This document shows, piece after piece, positions 27,028 through 36,243 of a DNA stretch of 64,000 nt; position 1 is the first letter of the stretch; each line of letters opens with the position of its first letter. Source of the DNA: Sphingomonas sp. Root720. Its GTDB lineage: Bacteria > Pseudomonadota > Alphaproteobacteria > Sphingomonadales > Sphingomonadaceae. The stretch is taken from positions 417,027 to 481,026 of the forward strand of contig NZ_LMID01000012.1 in the NCBI RefSeq assembly GCF_001428605.1, read 5' to 3'. The notes below the pieces were generated by a model. The model worked only from the letters and a program-made list of their open reading frames with translations, did no database searches and had not been told where the DNA came from. Made by a program: the position numbers and the translations under genes.

Positions 27028-27239
27028 TTGCCCCCTCTGTCACGGAACCTGAGAGCTTTCGCCGGATCTGAGGCGATCCGGCTTACCCCTTCGGTGGGAT
27101 GACCGTCCCGTCCGGTGTCCCGGGGGCGCCCATCCGCTTTCCAGAGTGTCGATCCTTGCCACGCGGTCCTTTGACCTGAGAGATTCCGGGGCGGTTGCTC
27201 CTTCGGTGGCCGGGTCTCCCCGACGTTCTCCCGCGTGGC
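27028..27239 (-). promoter_or_regulatory. Tandem glycine riboswitch upstream of gcvT
   Basis: Two glycine aptamers are visible on the minus strand. Aptamer 1 (27239 to 27158) is closed by a perfect 9-bp stem (GCCACGCGG with CCGCGTGGC) and contains CACCGAAGGAGCAA and CTCTCAGGTC. Aptamer 2 (about 27133 to 27030) contains CACCGAAGGGGTAAG and GCTCTCAGGTTCCG, ending GACAGAGGGGGC. These are the conserved glycine riboswitch cores. The switch ends about 70 bp before gcvT and should activate the operon when glycine is high. Confidence 0.95.
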
Positions 27240-27419
27240 CAGCACCGGTTGCCCGGCGACGACGATCACCGGCTTGGCGCGGCGTTCGGTCCGAGTCAAT
27301 TGCCGATGTGGCGGTGCGGCGAAACGATCCACAGTTTCGCGGCGGACGGGCCCGACCGGCGAGGGAGGAGGGCGCGGGCCTATCGGCCTGCTGAACGGCC
27401 GCCCGAGCGCCGGAGGAAA
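27240..27419. other. Promoter region of the gcv operon, no gene
   Basis: No gene is seen between the riboswitch and the lipoprotein gene end. A TTGACT -35-like box lies at 27294-27299 on the minus strand, without a clear -10. A hairpin (GCGAAAC 27319-27325, GTTTCGC 27334-27340) may end the lipoprotein transcript. Confidence 0.4.
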
Positions 27420-28067
27420 TCAGCGCGCGGCGTTGTAGGCGAGCTGGCTTTCGGTGAGCTGGAAGCCGATCAGCATCTCGAAATTCGCGTTGTTGACCGC
27501 CTCGCGCACCGCGGGTTCGTTCATCGGATCGAGCGCGGCATCGGCGTCGCCCGCCTTGCGCTTGCGGTTGATCCGCTTGACGATGTCCTCGGGCAGGGTC
27601 GCCGCGGTGCGCGCGACCAGTGCGGTGGCCGAGGTGTGGACGCTGCCGCGCAGCTGGCCTTCGGGGAAGGCGATCGACACCTGGCCGATCTGCTTCGATT
27701 CGATCTTGGTGCCGGCGCGCAGCACCGTCGCGAACCAGGGCAAGGTGACGGTGCGGGCGGGGCCGGCGGTGCTGCGGCGTGCCTGCACGTCGAACTCGGC
27801 GGTCACCTGGATCTGCGAGCTGTTGCCACCCTCGTTGCAGCTGGCGCGGAGGTTGGTGATGTTCGCGGTCACGTCGATCGCCTCGGCACGGCGCTCGGCC
27901 GGCGGATCGAACAGGGTGATGTCGCCCGTATAGGTCGGGATCGCGGTCGCCGGACAGGCCGATCGCGCGATCTTGAAGCCGCCCCGCTCGTCGAACTCGG
28001 TATCCGTCTTGCAGGCTGCGAGCGCCAGCGCGGCGAGGAGGATCGCGGAGGTCTTGGGAAACTGCAC
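27420..28067 (-). CDS. Putative lipoprotein of unknown function
   Basis: The 215-residue product has a lipoprotein signal (MQFPKTSAILLAALALAAC; Cys19). A beta-rich domain follows, then a helical C-terminus with QLTESQLAYNAAR. The GTG at 28067 is chosen because it starts the signal peptide and has an AAGGA site 10 bp upstream; upstream ATGs put 12 or more charged residues before the signal. I do not recognise the family. It is divergent from ispH across a region with duplicated hairpins. Confidence 0.75.
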   Translation of the reverse strand: MQFPKTSAILLAALALAACKTDTEFDERGGFKIARSACPATAIPTYTGDITLFDPPAERRAEAIDVTANITNLRASCNEGGNSSQIQVTAEFDVQARRSTAGPARTVTLPWFATVLRAGTKIESKQIGQVSIAFPEGQLRGSVHTSATALVARTAATLPEDIVKRINRKRKAGDADAALDPMNEPAVREAVNNANFEMLIGFQLTESQLAYNAAR

Positions 28068-28142
28068 GGGGTCGGCATCCTTCACATCATCACCCGGAGC
28101 GATGCGCATACGCCCGGTCGGTCGGGGCAATCCATAGAGCCT

Positions 28143-28255
28143 GATCGTTTGAGGTGGAAGCGCAAAGAGCTTCCGCCGATGACGTGAATCAGGCGCCCGT
28201 CATCGGCCGGGCCTCGATCGTTCGAGGTGGAAGCGCAAAGAGCTTCCGCCGACGG
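28143..28255. repeat. Two direct copies of a hairpin unit, 73 bp apart
   Basis: Copy 1 (28143-28181) and copy 2 (28216-28255) share 34 of the first 35 bases. Each contains a 9-bp stem, GGTGGAAGC with GCTTCCGCC (one G-U pair), around the loop GCAAAGA. They lie between a divergent lipoprotein gene and ispH, so either transcript could carry them. Confidence 0.8.
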
Positions 28256-28307
28256 CATCGACCGGAACCGTCTTTCGCACGGGCAAGCAATCGCCTAAGG
28301 CGCGGCT

Positions 28308-29258
28308 ATGGCCGAAACCGCCCTTCCCTCGCTCGACCTGCTGATCGCCGCGCCGCGCGGCTTCTGCGCGGGGGTCGACCGGGCCATCCAGATCGTCGAG
28401 CTGACGATCGAGAAATATGGCCCGCCGGTCTATGTCCGGCACGAGATCGTCCACAACAAATATGTCGTCGACGACCTGAAGGCGAAGGGCGCGATCTTCG
28501 TCGAGGAGCTCGACGAGGTGCCCGACGGCGTGCCCGTCGTCTTCTCGGCGCACGGCGTGCCCAAGGCGGTCCCGACCAAGGCGGCCGAGCGCGGCCTCAA
28601 CTTCTTCGACGCGACCTGCCCGCTGGTGTCCAAGGTCCATCGCCAGGCCGAGCGGCTGGTCAAGAACGGCCACCACATATTGTTCATCGGCCACAAGGGC
28701 CATCCCGAGGTCATCGGCACCTTCGGCCAGGTGCCCGACGGGGTGATGACCCTGGTCGAGACCGCGGCCGACGCCGAGACGGTGGCGGTGCCCGACGGCG
28801 TGCCGCTGGCCTTCCTCAGCCAGACCACCCTGTCGGTCGACGACACCGTCGAGATGATCGCCGTGCTGCGCCGCCGCTTCCCCCAGATCGAGGCGCCGCG
28901 CAGCGAGGATATCTGCTACGCCACCTCGAACCGCCAGGCCGCGGTCAAGGCAATCGCCCCGAAATGCCAGGCGATGCTGGTGATCGGCGCGCCCAACAGC
29001 TCCAACTCGCTGCGCCTCGTAGAGGTGGCCGAGCGCCAGGGCGTCAAGGCGCGGCTGATCCAGCGCGCCGCCGAGATCGACTTCGACTGGCTCGACGGGG
29101 TCCGCACCCTCGGCATCACCGCCGGCGCCTCGGCGCCCGAGATATTGGTGCGCGAGCTGGTCGACAGATTGGCCACCCGCTTCGCCATCCACGAGCGCGA
29201 AGTCGAATCGGTGACGGAGGACATGTTGTTCAAACTGCCCAGGGCGCTGGTCGCGTAA
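28308..29258 (+). CDS. ispH: 4-hydroxy-3-methylbut-2-enyl diphosphate reductase
   Basis: IspH is the last enzyme of the MEP isoprenoid pathway and makes IPP and DMAPP using a [4Fe-4S] cluster. The 316-residue product has the three cluster Cys residues in PRGFCAGV (Cys20), FDATCPLV and [10 protein letters not shown], with HGVP and [10 protein letters not shown]. Stop and the thrB start overlap by 1 bp (TAATG). First of ispH-thrB-rnhA. Confidence 0.97.
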   Translation: MAETALPSLDLLIAAPRGFCAGVDRAIQIVELTIEKYGPPVYVRHEIVHNKYVVDDLKAKGAIFVEELDEVPDGVPVVFSAHGVPKAVPTKAAERGLNFFDATCPLVSKVHRQAERLVKNGHHILFIGHKGHPEVIGTFGQVPDGVMTLVETAADAETVAVPDGVPLAFLSQTTLSVDDTVEMIAVLRRRFPQIEAPRSEDICYATSNRQAAVKAIAPKCQAMLVIGAPNSSNSLRLVEVAERQGVKARLIQRAAEIDFDWLDGVRTLGITAGASAPEILVRELVDRLATRFAIHEREVESVTEDMLFKLPRALVA

Positions 29259-30220
29259 TGGCGGTCTACACGCAGGTCTCCACCGAGGAGATGACCGCCT
29301 TCCTCCACCGCTACGATGTCGGCACGCTGCTGTCGGCCAAGGGCATCGCCGAGGGGGTCGAGAACAGCAATTACCTGATCGAAACGACGGGTGGCCGCTA
29401 CATCCTGACGCTCTACGAGAAGCGGGTAAACGCCGAGGAACTGCCCTTCTTCTGCGCGCTGACCGACCATCTCGCCGCCAAGGGCCTCAACATCCCGCGC
29501 ATGCTGCGCGACCGGCGGGGCGAGCAGCTCCAGACGCTGGCCGGGCGGCCGGCCTGCCTGATCGAGTTCCTGTCGGGCGTCTCGGTGACCCATCCGACAC
29601 CGGCGCAGGCGCGTGCCGCGGGCGGGGCGCTGGGCGACATGCACAAGGCGCTCGGCGATTTCCGGCTCGGGCGTCCCAACAGCCTCGATCTCGCCGGCTG
29701 GCGCGCACTGGCGGAGCGGTGCGGCGCCGATCTCGACCATATCCAGGACGGCCTGCGCGGCCGGGTGATGGCCGAGGTCGAATGGCTCGAGGCGAACTGG
29801 CCGCGCCACCTGCCGACCGCGGTGATCCACGCCGATCTCTTCCCCGACAATGTGCTGATGCTCGGCGACGAGGTCAGCGGGGTGATCGACTTCTACTTCG
29901 CCTGCACCGACGTCCGCGCCTGGGACGTCGCGGTCACCCACGCCGCCTGGTGCTTCGAGAATGACGGCACCGGCTATCATGCCGATCTCGGCCGCGCGCT
30001 GATCGCCGGCTATGACCACCAGTTCGGGCTGTCGACCGAGGAGCGGCTGGCCTTCCCGATCCTCGCGCGCGGCGCGTGCCTGCGCTTCCTGCTGACCCGC
30101 GCCTGGGACTGGCTCAACACCCCCGCCGACGCGATGGTGACGCGCAAGGACCCGATCGCCTTCCTGCGCCGGCTCGACTTCTACGCCGAGGCCGATCCCG
30201 AAACCCTCGTTCCGGCCTGA
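29258..30220 (+). CDS. thrB: Homoserine kinase (aminoglycoside-phosphotransferase fold)
   Basis: This enzyme phosphorylates homoserine in threonine synthesis. The 320-residue protein is the APH-fold type found in alpha- and some gammaproteobacteria, not the GHMP type. It has the catalytic segment VIHADLFPDNVLM and the metal-binding GVIDFYFA, plus GVENSNYLIETTGGRYILTLYE. The family and the ispH-thrB-rnhA order both support the call. Starts at ATG 29258 overlapping the ispH stop. Confidence 0.95.
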   Translation: MAVYTQVSTEEMTAFLHRYDVGTLLSAKGIAEGVENSNYLIETTGGRYILTLYEKRVNAEELPFFCALTDHLAAKGLNIPRMLRDRRGEQLQTLAGRPACLIEFLSGVSVTHPTPAQARAAGGALGDMHKALGDFRLGRPNSLDLAGWRALAERCGADLDHIQDGLRGRVMAEVEWLEANWPRHLPTAVIHADLFPDNVLMLGDEVSGVIDFYFACTDVRAWDVAVTHAAWCFENDGTGYHADLGRALIAGYDHQFGLSTEERLAFPILARGACLRFLLTRAWDWLNTPADAMVTRKDPIAFLRRLDFYAEADPETLVPA

Positions 30221-30229
30221 CCTTCCGAC

Positions 30230-30670
30230 ATGACCGACCTCCCCCTCGTCGAGATCGCGACCGACGGCGCGTGCAAGGGAAATCCCGGGCCGGGCGGCTG
30301 GGGCGCGCTGCTGCGCTTCGGCGACCGCGAAAAGGAGATGTCGGGCGCCGAGAATCCGAGCACCAACAACCGCATGGAACTCATGGCGGCGATCCGCGCG
30401 CTGGAGGCGCTCAAGCGCCCCTGCCGGGTGAAGCTGTCGACCGACAGCCGCTACGTCATGGACGGGCTGACCAAATGGATCCACGGCTGGCGCAAGAACG
30501 GCTGGAAGACCGCCGACCGGAAGCCGGTCAAGAATGCCGACCTGTGGCAGCAACTGCTCGCCGCGGCCGCGCCGCACCGGATCGACTGGGTCTGGGTGAA
30601 GGGCCATGCCGGCCATCCCGACAATGAGCGTGCTGACAAGCTGGCGAGCGACGCAGCGCTCGGGTTGTGA
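30230..30670 (+). CDS. rnhA: Ribonuclease HI
   Basis: RNase HI cleaves the RNA strand of RNA-DNA hybrids. The 146-residue product has the catalytic acids Asp12 ([11 protein letters not shown]), Glu50 (NNRMELMA), Asp72 (STDSRYV) and Asp136 (NERADKLA). Normal length. It is 9 bp after thrB and convergent with the histidine kinase gene, ending 21 bp before it. Confidence 0.97.
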   Translation: MTDLPLVEIATDGACKGNPGPGGWGALLRFGDREKEMSGAENPSTNNRMELMAAIRALEALKRPCRVKLSTDSRYVMDGLTKWIHGWRKNGWKTADRKPVKNADLWQQLLAAAAPHRIDWVWVKGHAGHPDNERADKLASDAALGL

Positions 30671-30691
30671 GTCCCGGCTTTTAGGTGACTG

Positions 30692-32569
30692 TCACCTGTT
30701 CCGGTTGAAATCCGGCTCGACGACATTGTCGATCGCCTGGGCGATCCGGCCCGGGACCGACCCGACTTCCTGCTGGAGCAGGGCTCCCAGCTTCCTGGCC
30801 TGTTCGAACAGCTCGTCGAGGACTGCCGGGGGGCAGCTTTCCCGCGCGCATTGCCGGGCGATCGCGGCGAGCAGCCGGGACAGGCTGAAGCTGCCGAAGC
30901 TGTCGAGCAGGGTGCGCAGCGCCTCGGTCTCGGCCGCCGCCAGTTTCCAGGCCTGGGCGCGAACGGCGGCAGCGATGCGCTGGGGCCGATCGCTGACGTC
31001 GAACATCAGCATCTTCATCAGCACCGCGGCGTCGTCATAGCCGGCATTCTCGACGAGCAGGTTCAGCCGCTCGCGATCGAAACTGTCGCCTGCCGCACCC
31101 GCGCTCGGCCGGTTGCGGCGCATCGTCCCGATCATGTCGAGCAGCTGGCCCGACACGATCGGCTTGGGCAGGAAGCCGTCGATGCCCGCCTCGAAATAGA
31201 TGCGCCGGCGCTCGGGCATCGAATCGGCGCTGATCGCGAGGATCGGCGTGTCCGAGGCTGGAGGATCGAGCGCACGGATCGCGCGGGTCGCCTCGATCCC
31301 GTCCAGTTCGGGCATCTGCATGTCCATCAGCACCAGGTCGAACGCCTGGGTCGCGATCGTGCCCAGCGCTTTGCGGCCGTCCTCGACCGCGACCACGTCA
31401 TGGCCCTCGCGGGCGAGCAGGCCCGCCATCAGCCGCCGGTTGATCGGATTGTCCTCGGCCAGCAGGATGCGCATCGGCCCGGTCGCCTTGCCCGCCGCCA
31501 TCGCCTCGGCCGCGGCGGCGTCGGCGCGCGTGAAGGGCAGCTCGACCGAGAAGGTCGTGCCCTTGCCGGGATCGCTCGACGCGGCGATCGATCCGCCCAT
31601 CGCCTCGGCCAGCTGCTGGCTGATCGCGAGGCCGAGCCCGGTCCGGCCCTGCATCCGCATCCGCGCGGCGTCGACCTGTTCCCCGCGCGAGAAGATGCGG
31701 CCGAGCGCCTCCTGTCCCATGCCGCGTCCGCTGTCGCGGACGATGATCATCCACCAGTCGGTGTCGCCGTCCGACCGGGTCGGCGACAGGCTGATCGAGA
31801 CGCTGCCGGTCTCGGTAAACTTGATCGCGTTGCCGATCAGGTTCGACAGCAGCTGCTGCAGCCGGGCGGGATCCCCGCGCACCGGCTGCGGATCGCCGTC
31901 GAGGCCGTGGACCTCGAGCGCGAGCCCCTTGGCCCCCGCCGTGCCGTTGTGGAGATCGACGGTGGTGCGGACCACCGACCGGAGGTCGAAATTGATGCTT
32001 TCGATGACGACGCGACCCGACTCTATCCGGCTGAAGTCGAGCATGTCGTCGATCACGCCCATCACCGCGGTCGCCGCCTGGTTGAGATTGGCGAGCTGCG
32101 CCTGGCGCTGGGTGTCGTGCGGCTCGCGGCGCAGCGCGTCGATCGCGCCGATCAGGCCGTGCATCGGCGTCCGGATCTCGTGGCTCATCAGCTCGAGCAG
32201 CTCGGCCCGGTTCCGCTCGGCGGCGCGCGCCTGGTCGCGGGCGGCGATCAGCGCACGCTCGGTCTCGACCTCCTCGGTCACGTCGCGCAGGATTCCGATG
32301 ATCGTTTCGGGTCCGTCGCGCTGGCCGGAGACCTCGACATGGATCGTCCGCCCGTCGGGCCGCACCCAGCGCAAGCGCGTCGTCGGCAGCGATCCGGTGC
32401 GGAGGGTCTCGGTCGCCGCAAGGTCCGCCTTGTCGCGGTCGTCGGGATGGTAATGGGCGCGGATCAGCTCTGGCGTCGGCACCGTTTCCGGCGGAAAGCC
32501 GAGGATGCGATACATTTCGGGCGACCAGCTATAGCGCATCCGACCTTGATCGGAACGCCAATGCCCCAT
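30692..32569 (-). CDS. Hybrid sensor histidine kinase with receiver and degenerate Hpt-like tail
   Basis: The 625-residue protein has a PAS domain (about 1-100), HisKA with the H-box His130 (LMSHEIRTPMHG), an HATPase domain (GNAIKFTE, DSGRGMG, GLGLAIS), and a receiver (about 362-480; AEDNPIN, VLMDMQMPELDG). The C-terminal region looks like an Hpt bundle without the phospho-His. No signal peptide or transmembrane helix is seen, so it is cytosolic. The ATG at 32569 lies inside what looks like the first PAS helix: the frame is open for about 28 codons upstream with no ATG, GTG or TTG. A phosphorelay role is inferred. Confidence 0.88.
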   Translation of the reverse strand: MGHWRSDQGRMRYSWSPEMYRILGFPPETVPTPELIRAHYHPDDRDKADLAATETLRTGSLPTTRLRWVRPDGRTIHVEVSGQRDGPETIIGILRDVTEEVETERALIAARDQARAAERNRAELLELMSHEIRTPMHGLIGAIDALRREPHDTQRQAQLANLNQAATAVMGVIDDMLDFSRIESGRVVIESINFDLRSVVRTTVDLHNGTAGAKGLALEVHGLDGDPQPVRGDPARLQQLLSNLIGNAIKFTETGSVSISLSPTRSDGDTDWWMIIVRDSGRGMGQEALGRIFSRGEQVDAARMRMQGRTGLGLAISQQLAEAMGGSIAASSDPGKGTTFSVELPFTRADAAAAEAMAAGKATGPMRILLAEDNPINRRLMAGLLAREGHDVVAVEDGRKALGTIATQAFDLVLMDMQMPELDGIEATRAIRALDPPASDTPILAISADSMPERRRIYFEAGIDGFLPKPIVSGQLLDMIGTMRRNRPSAGAAGDSFDRERLNLLVENAGYDDAAVLMKMLMFDVSDRPQRIAAAVRAQAWKLAAAETEALRTLLDSFGSFSLSRLLAAIARQCARESCPPAVLDELFEQARKLGALLQQEVGSVPGRIAQAIDNVVEPDFNRNR

Positions 32570-32710
32570 GCCCGCGAGCGCTTCGGCAAGCGTAAGCAGG
32601 CGGTTGGCATCGGCTATGTTCTCAAGCGAAATCGACCTGCTCCCCCTCGGCTAGGTGCCTGCCCTTGGGGCCTTTTAGTTACAGAAAGAGGTTAAGGGAA
32701 AGCGATTGAT

Positions 32711-32725
32711 GTAAACTTTGGTTAA
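32711..32725 (-). promoter_or_regulatory. CtrA-like binding site upstream of the kinase
   Basis: On the minus strand the site reads TTAACCAAAGTTTAC, one mismatch from the CtrA consensus TTAA-N7-TTAA. It lies 142 bp upstream of the kinase start in an AT-rich patch. The match is short and could arise by chance. Confidence 0.35.
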
Positions 32726-32797
32726 CTGGCGCGGGCCGATGACGGTTGCCGTAACGGCCCCGCGCGGCGCGCCGCCGCGATCGGCTCAGTGATCGGC

Positions 32798-33169
32798 TCA
32801 GTGATCGGGACGCGTCGCCACATAGGCGGCGCTGGCGAGCAGCCCGCCCGCGACGACCAGGGCGATCCACCAGGCGGGTTTGGCGGTGAGCAACATCACG
32901 CCATAACCCCCGGCCATGCTGACGATCGCGACGATCTTGGCATTGCGCGGGATGGCACCGCTCGCGCGCCAGCGCCGGATCGGCGGGCCGAACCAGCGAT
33001 GGTCGAGCAGCCAGCGTTCGAAGCGCGGGCTGGAATGGCTGAAACAGCCGGCGGCGAGGATCAGGAAGATCGTCGTCGGCATGATCGGCAGCAGCGCCCC
33101 GATGAAGCCGAGCGCCACCATCACCCATCCCAGCGCGAACCAGCCCCAGCGCTTGATGGGGCCATGCAT
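32798..33169 (-). CDS. DUF454 (YbaN-type) membrane protein
   Basis: The 123-residue protein has the DUF454 pattern: GWVMVALGFIGALLPIMPTT, AAGCFSHSSPRFERWLLDH and a C-terminal helix. It has about three to four membrane segments. Its function is unknown. It starts 4 bp after the secA stop, so it is probably translated from the secA message. Confidence 0.9.
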   Translation of the reverse strand: MHGPIKRWGWFALGWVMVALGFIGALLPIMPTTIFLILAAGCFSHSSPRFERWLLDHRWFGPPIRRWRASGAIPRNAKIVAIVSMAGGYGVMLLTAKPAWWIALVVAGGLLASAAYVATRPDH

Positions 33170-33173
33170 CAGA

Positions 33174-35912
33174 TCAGAGGGCGCCGTGGCAGTGCTTGTA
33201 CTTGCGGCCCGAACCGCACGGGCACATCGAGTTGCGGCCGAGGCTCGCCGCGACCTCGGGCGTGATCTCGAAATCCTCGCCCGCCGGCGCGGCCACGGCC
33301 TGCGGCACGCGCGTGCTGATCAGGCCCAGCGATCCCGCGTCGCGATCGTTCGAATTGTCCTCGCCGGTCAGCGCGTTGACATGCTCGGTGACGAAATCGG
33401 GCATCGGCGGCAGCTCGGCATAGTCCTGCGCCGTCATCTCGAAGCGGGCATTGGCGAGGATGCGGGTCACCTCCTCGCGGATCGCGGTCAGCATCCGCTC
33501 GAACAGCGCGAAGGCTTCCGACTTATATTCGTTGATCGGCGTCTTCTGCGCATAGGCGCGCAGGTGGATCACCTGGCGTAGCGCGTCGAGCGTCGCCAGA
33601 TGCTCCTTCCAGTGATGGTCGAGCGTCTGGAGCAGCACGTTCTTCTCGATGCCGTGCCAGCTCTGCTCGTCGATCGCGGCGCGCTTCGCGGCGATCGCGG
33701 CGTCGGCCTCGGCCAGCACCTTCTCGGCCAGGATCTCGGGATCGATGCCGTCCTGGGCGATCCATTCGTCGAAGGGCGGGGCGATGCCCAGCGTCTCCTC
33801 GGCGCGAGCCTTCAGCGCGTCCATCTTCCACTGTTCGGGATAGCTGTGGGGCGGGCAGCAATCGCCGACGATCGCATTGGCGGTGTCGGCGCGCATGTCG
33901 GTGACGACATCGTCGACCGTGTCGGCATCCATGATGTCGGCACGCTGCTCGTAGATCACCTTGCGCTGGTCGTTCATGACGTCGTCATATTCGACGACCT
34001 GCTTACGGATATCGTAGTTGCGCGCCTCGACCTTCTTCTGCGCGGTCTCGATCGCCTTGGAGATCCAGGGCGAGACGATCGCCTCGCCGTCGGCGAGATT
34101 CTTGTTCATCATGCGCGCGAACATCGTCTGCGGGCCGAAGATGCGCAGCAGGTCGTCGTCGAGCGACAGGTAGAAGCGGCTGAGGCCCGGATCGCCCTGG
34201 CGGCCCGAACGGCCGCGCAGCTGGTTGTCGATGCGGCGGCTCTCGTGCCGCTCGGTGCCGAGCACGAACAGGCCGCCCGCGGCGAGCACGGCTTCCTTCT
34301 CGGCGATGATCTCGCCGCGGATGCGTTCGGCCGCGGCGTCGAACTCCGGCGTGCCGATCTCGAGGTCGGGATGTTCGTCGAGCATGCGGAACTCGAGGTT
34401 GCCGCCCAGCTGGATGTCGGTGCCGCGCCCCGCCATGTTCGTGGCGATGGTGACCGCGCGCAGCCGGCCGGCCTGCGCGACGATATGCGCTTCCTGCTCG
34501 TGGTAGCGCGCGTTGAGCACCTTGTGCTCGACATTTTCCTTAACCAGGAATTCGGACAGCATCTCGGACTTCTCGATCGAGACGGTGCCGACCAGCACGG
34601 GCTGGCCACGCTCCTTCGCCTCGCGGATCGCCTGGGTGATCGCGGCGAACTTGTCGTGGATGTTCTTGTAGAACTCGTCGTCCTGGTCGATCCGCTGGAC
34701 CGGCAGGTTGGTCGGGATGGTGACGACGTTCATCTTGTAGATCTGGTAGAATTCGGGCGCCTCGGTGGCGGCCGTGCCGGTCATGCCGCCCAGCTTCGGG
34801 TACATGCGGAAGTAATTCTGGAAGGTGATCGAGGCGAGCGTCTGGTTCTCCGGCTCGATCTGGACGCCTTCCTTGGCCTCGATCGCCTGGTGCAGGCCGT
34901 CCGACCAGCGCCGCCCGTCCATCATGCGGCCGGTGAACTCGTCGATGATGACGATCTTGCCGTCCTTGACGATATAGTCGATGTCGCGCTTGAAGGCGAC
35001 GTTGGCGCGCAGCGCCTGGTTCAGGTGGTGGACGACCTGGGTGTTCTCGAAGGCGTAGAGATTGCCGCCCTCGAGCAGCCCGGCGCCTTCGAGCAGCCGC
35101 TCGATCCGCTCGGTGCCGTCCTCGGTCAGGACGACCGAGCGCTGCTTCTCGTCGAACTCGTAGTCGTCCTTCGTGACCTGCTTCACGATCGTGTCGACCT
35201 GCTTGTACAGCTCGGACTTGTCGTCGGTCGGGCCCGAGATGATCAGCGGGGTGCGCGCCTCGTCGATCAGTACCGAATCGACCTCGTCGACCACCGCATA
35301 GTTGAACGGCCGGTGGACCATCAGGCTGCGCTCATATTTCATGTTGTCGCGCAGATAGTCGAAGCCGAACTCGTTGTTCGTGCCGTAGGTGATGTCGGAG
35401 CCATAGGCGTCGCGCCGTTCCTGGTCCGACAGGTTGGGCACGATCACCCCGACGCTGAGGCCGAGGAAACGGTAGACGCGGCCCATCCACTCGGCGTCGC
35501 GGGAAGCGAGATAGTCGTTGACGGTGACGACATGGACGCCCTGGCCGGGCAGCGCGTTGAGGTAGACCGCGAGGGTCGCGACCAGGGTCTTGCCCTCGCC
35601 GGTCCGCATCTCGGCGATCTCGCCGCGATGGAGGACAATGCCGCCGATCATCTGCACGTCGTAATGGCGCTGGCCCAGCACGCGGCGGGCCGCCTCGCGC
35701 ACCGTCGCGAAGGCCTCGGGCAGCAGCGAGTCGAGCGTCTCGCCCGCGTCGAGCCGCTGACGGAACCTGGCGGTCTGGCCGGCCAGTTCCTCGTCGTTCA
35801 TGGCCTGAAGCGTCGGCTCGAAAGCGGCGATCTTCTGGACGGTCGGACGGAGCGACTTCACATAACGGTCGTTCGACGATCCGAAGATGGCTTTGGCGAG
35901 GCCGCCGAGCAT
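33174..35912 (-). CDS. secA: Preprotein translocase ATPase SecA
   Basis: SecA drives export of proteins through SecYEG. The 912-residue product has Walker [10 protein letters not shown], the DEAD-like [12 protein letters not shown], the preprotein cross-linking and helicase motifs ([22 protein letters not shown]) and a C-terminal zinc-binding [14 protein letters not shown] that binds SecB or lipids. The ATG at 35912 ([16 protein letters not shown]) has an AAGGA site 6 bp upstream and fits the family; ATGs at 35918 and 35930 lack it. DUF454 follows. Confidence 0.98.
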   Translation of the reverse strand: MLGGLAKAIFGSSNDRYVKSLRPTVQKIAAFEPTLQAMNDEELAGQTARFRQRLDAGETLDSLLPEAFATVREAARRVLGQRHYDVQMIGGIVLHRGEIAEMRTGEGKTLVATLAVYLNALPGQGVHVVTVNDYLASRDAEWMGRVYRFLGLSVGVIVPNLSDQERRDAYGSDITYGTNNEFGFDYLRDNMKYERSLMVHRPFNYAVVDEVDSVLIDEARTPLIISGPTDDKSELYKQVDTIVKQVTKDDYEFDEKQRSVVLTEDGTERIERLLEGAGLLEGGNLYAFENTQVVHHLNQALRANVAFKRDIDYIVKDGKIVIIDEFTGRMMDGRRWSDGLHQAIEAKEGVQIEPENQTLASITFQNYFRMYPKLGGMTGTAATEAPEFYQIYKMNVVTIPTNLPVQRIDQDDEFYKNIHDKFAAITQAIREAKERGQPVLVGTVSIEKSEMLSEFLVKENVEHKVLNARYHEQEAHIVAQAGRLRAVTIATNMAGRGTDIQLGGNLEFRMLDEHPDLEIGTPEFDAAAERIRGEIIAEKEAVLAAGGLFVLGTERHESRRIDNQLRGRSGRQGDPGLSRFYLSLDDDLLRIFGPQTMFARMMNKNLADGEAIVSPWISKAIETAQKKVEARNYDIRKQVVEYDDVMNDQRKVIYEQRADIMDADTVDDVVTDMRADTANAIVGDCCPPHSYPEQWKMDALKARAEETLGIAPPFDEWIAQDGIDPEILAEKVLAEADAAIAAKRAAIDEQSWHGIEKNVLLQTLDHHWKEHLATLDALRQVIHLRAYAQKTPINEYKSEAFALFERMLTAIREEVTRILANARFEMTAQDYAELPPMPDFVTEHVNALTGEDNSNDRDAGSLGLISTRVPQAVAAPAGEDFEITPEVAASLGRNSMCPCGSGRKYKHCHGAL

Positions 35913-36243
35913 GGGCATTCCTTGAGACATGGGCGCGCGAACGGCTTCGCGGCCGCCGCGCAAATGATCCCGGTGCAGATAGGTGCCGCCGCCGACTACG
36001 TCAATTCGCGGGCCATAATGGTTGCGCGGCCTTTTTCGCGCCACGTCATCCCGGCGAAGGCCGGAATCTCCGGAGCTGGGGAGATGAGCTGGCCGCAGGA
36101 TACGCCTGAGATCCCGGCCTCCGCCGCGATGACGCATTGGGAAAGCGAAGCCGTCTGCCGAGGATGCAGGGAAATCCCGACATCATATTTCAAACGTCAC
36201 CCACTGCCCCTATAGCCCCGCCAACCCTTTCCGGAGTTGCGCC
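35913..36243. other. Intergenic region between secA and argJ
   Basis: This 331-bp divergent spacer holds no gene I can support. It contains palindromic element copy 5 at 36044-36134. The secA and argJ promoters must lie here, but no clear -35/-10 pair is visible. Confidence 0.5.
36044..36134. repeat. Palindromic intergenic element, copy 5
   Basis: This 91-bp element has the left arm CGTCATCCCGGCGAAGGCCGG and the right arm GCCTCCGCCGCGATGACG in inverted order. Unlike most copies, it sits in a divergent spacer. Confidence 0.8.

Noticed and set aside
33600..36215. A long open frame on the plus strand opposite secA
   Set aside because: The secA reading on the minus strand is complete and conserved; the antisense frame has no recognisable domain.
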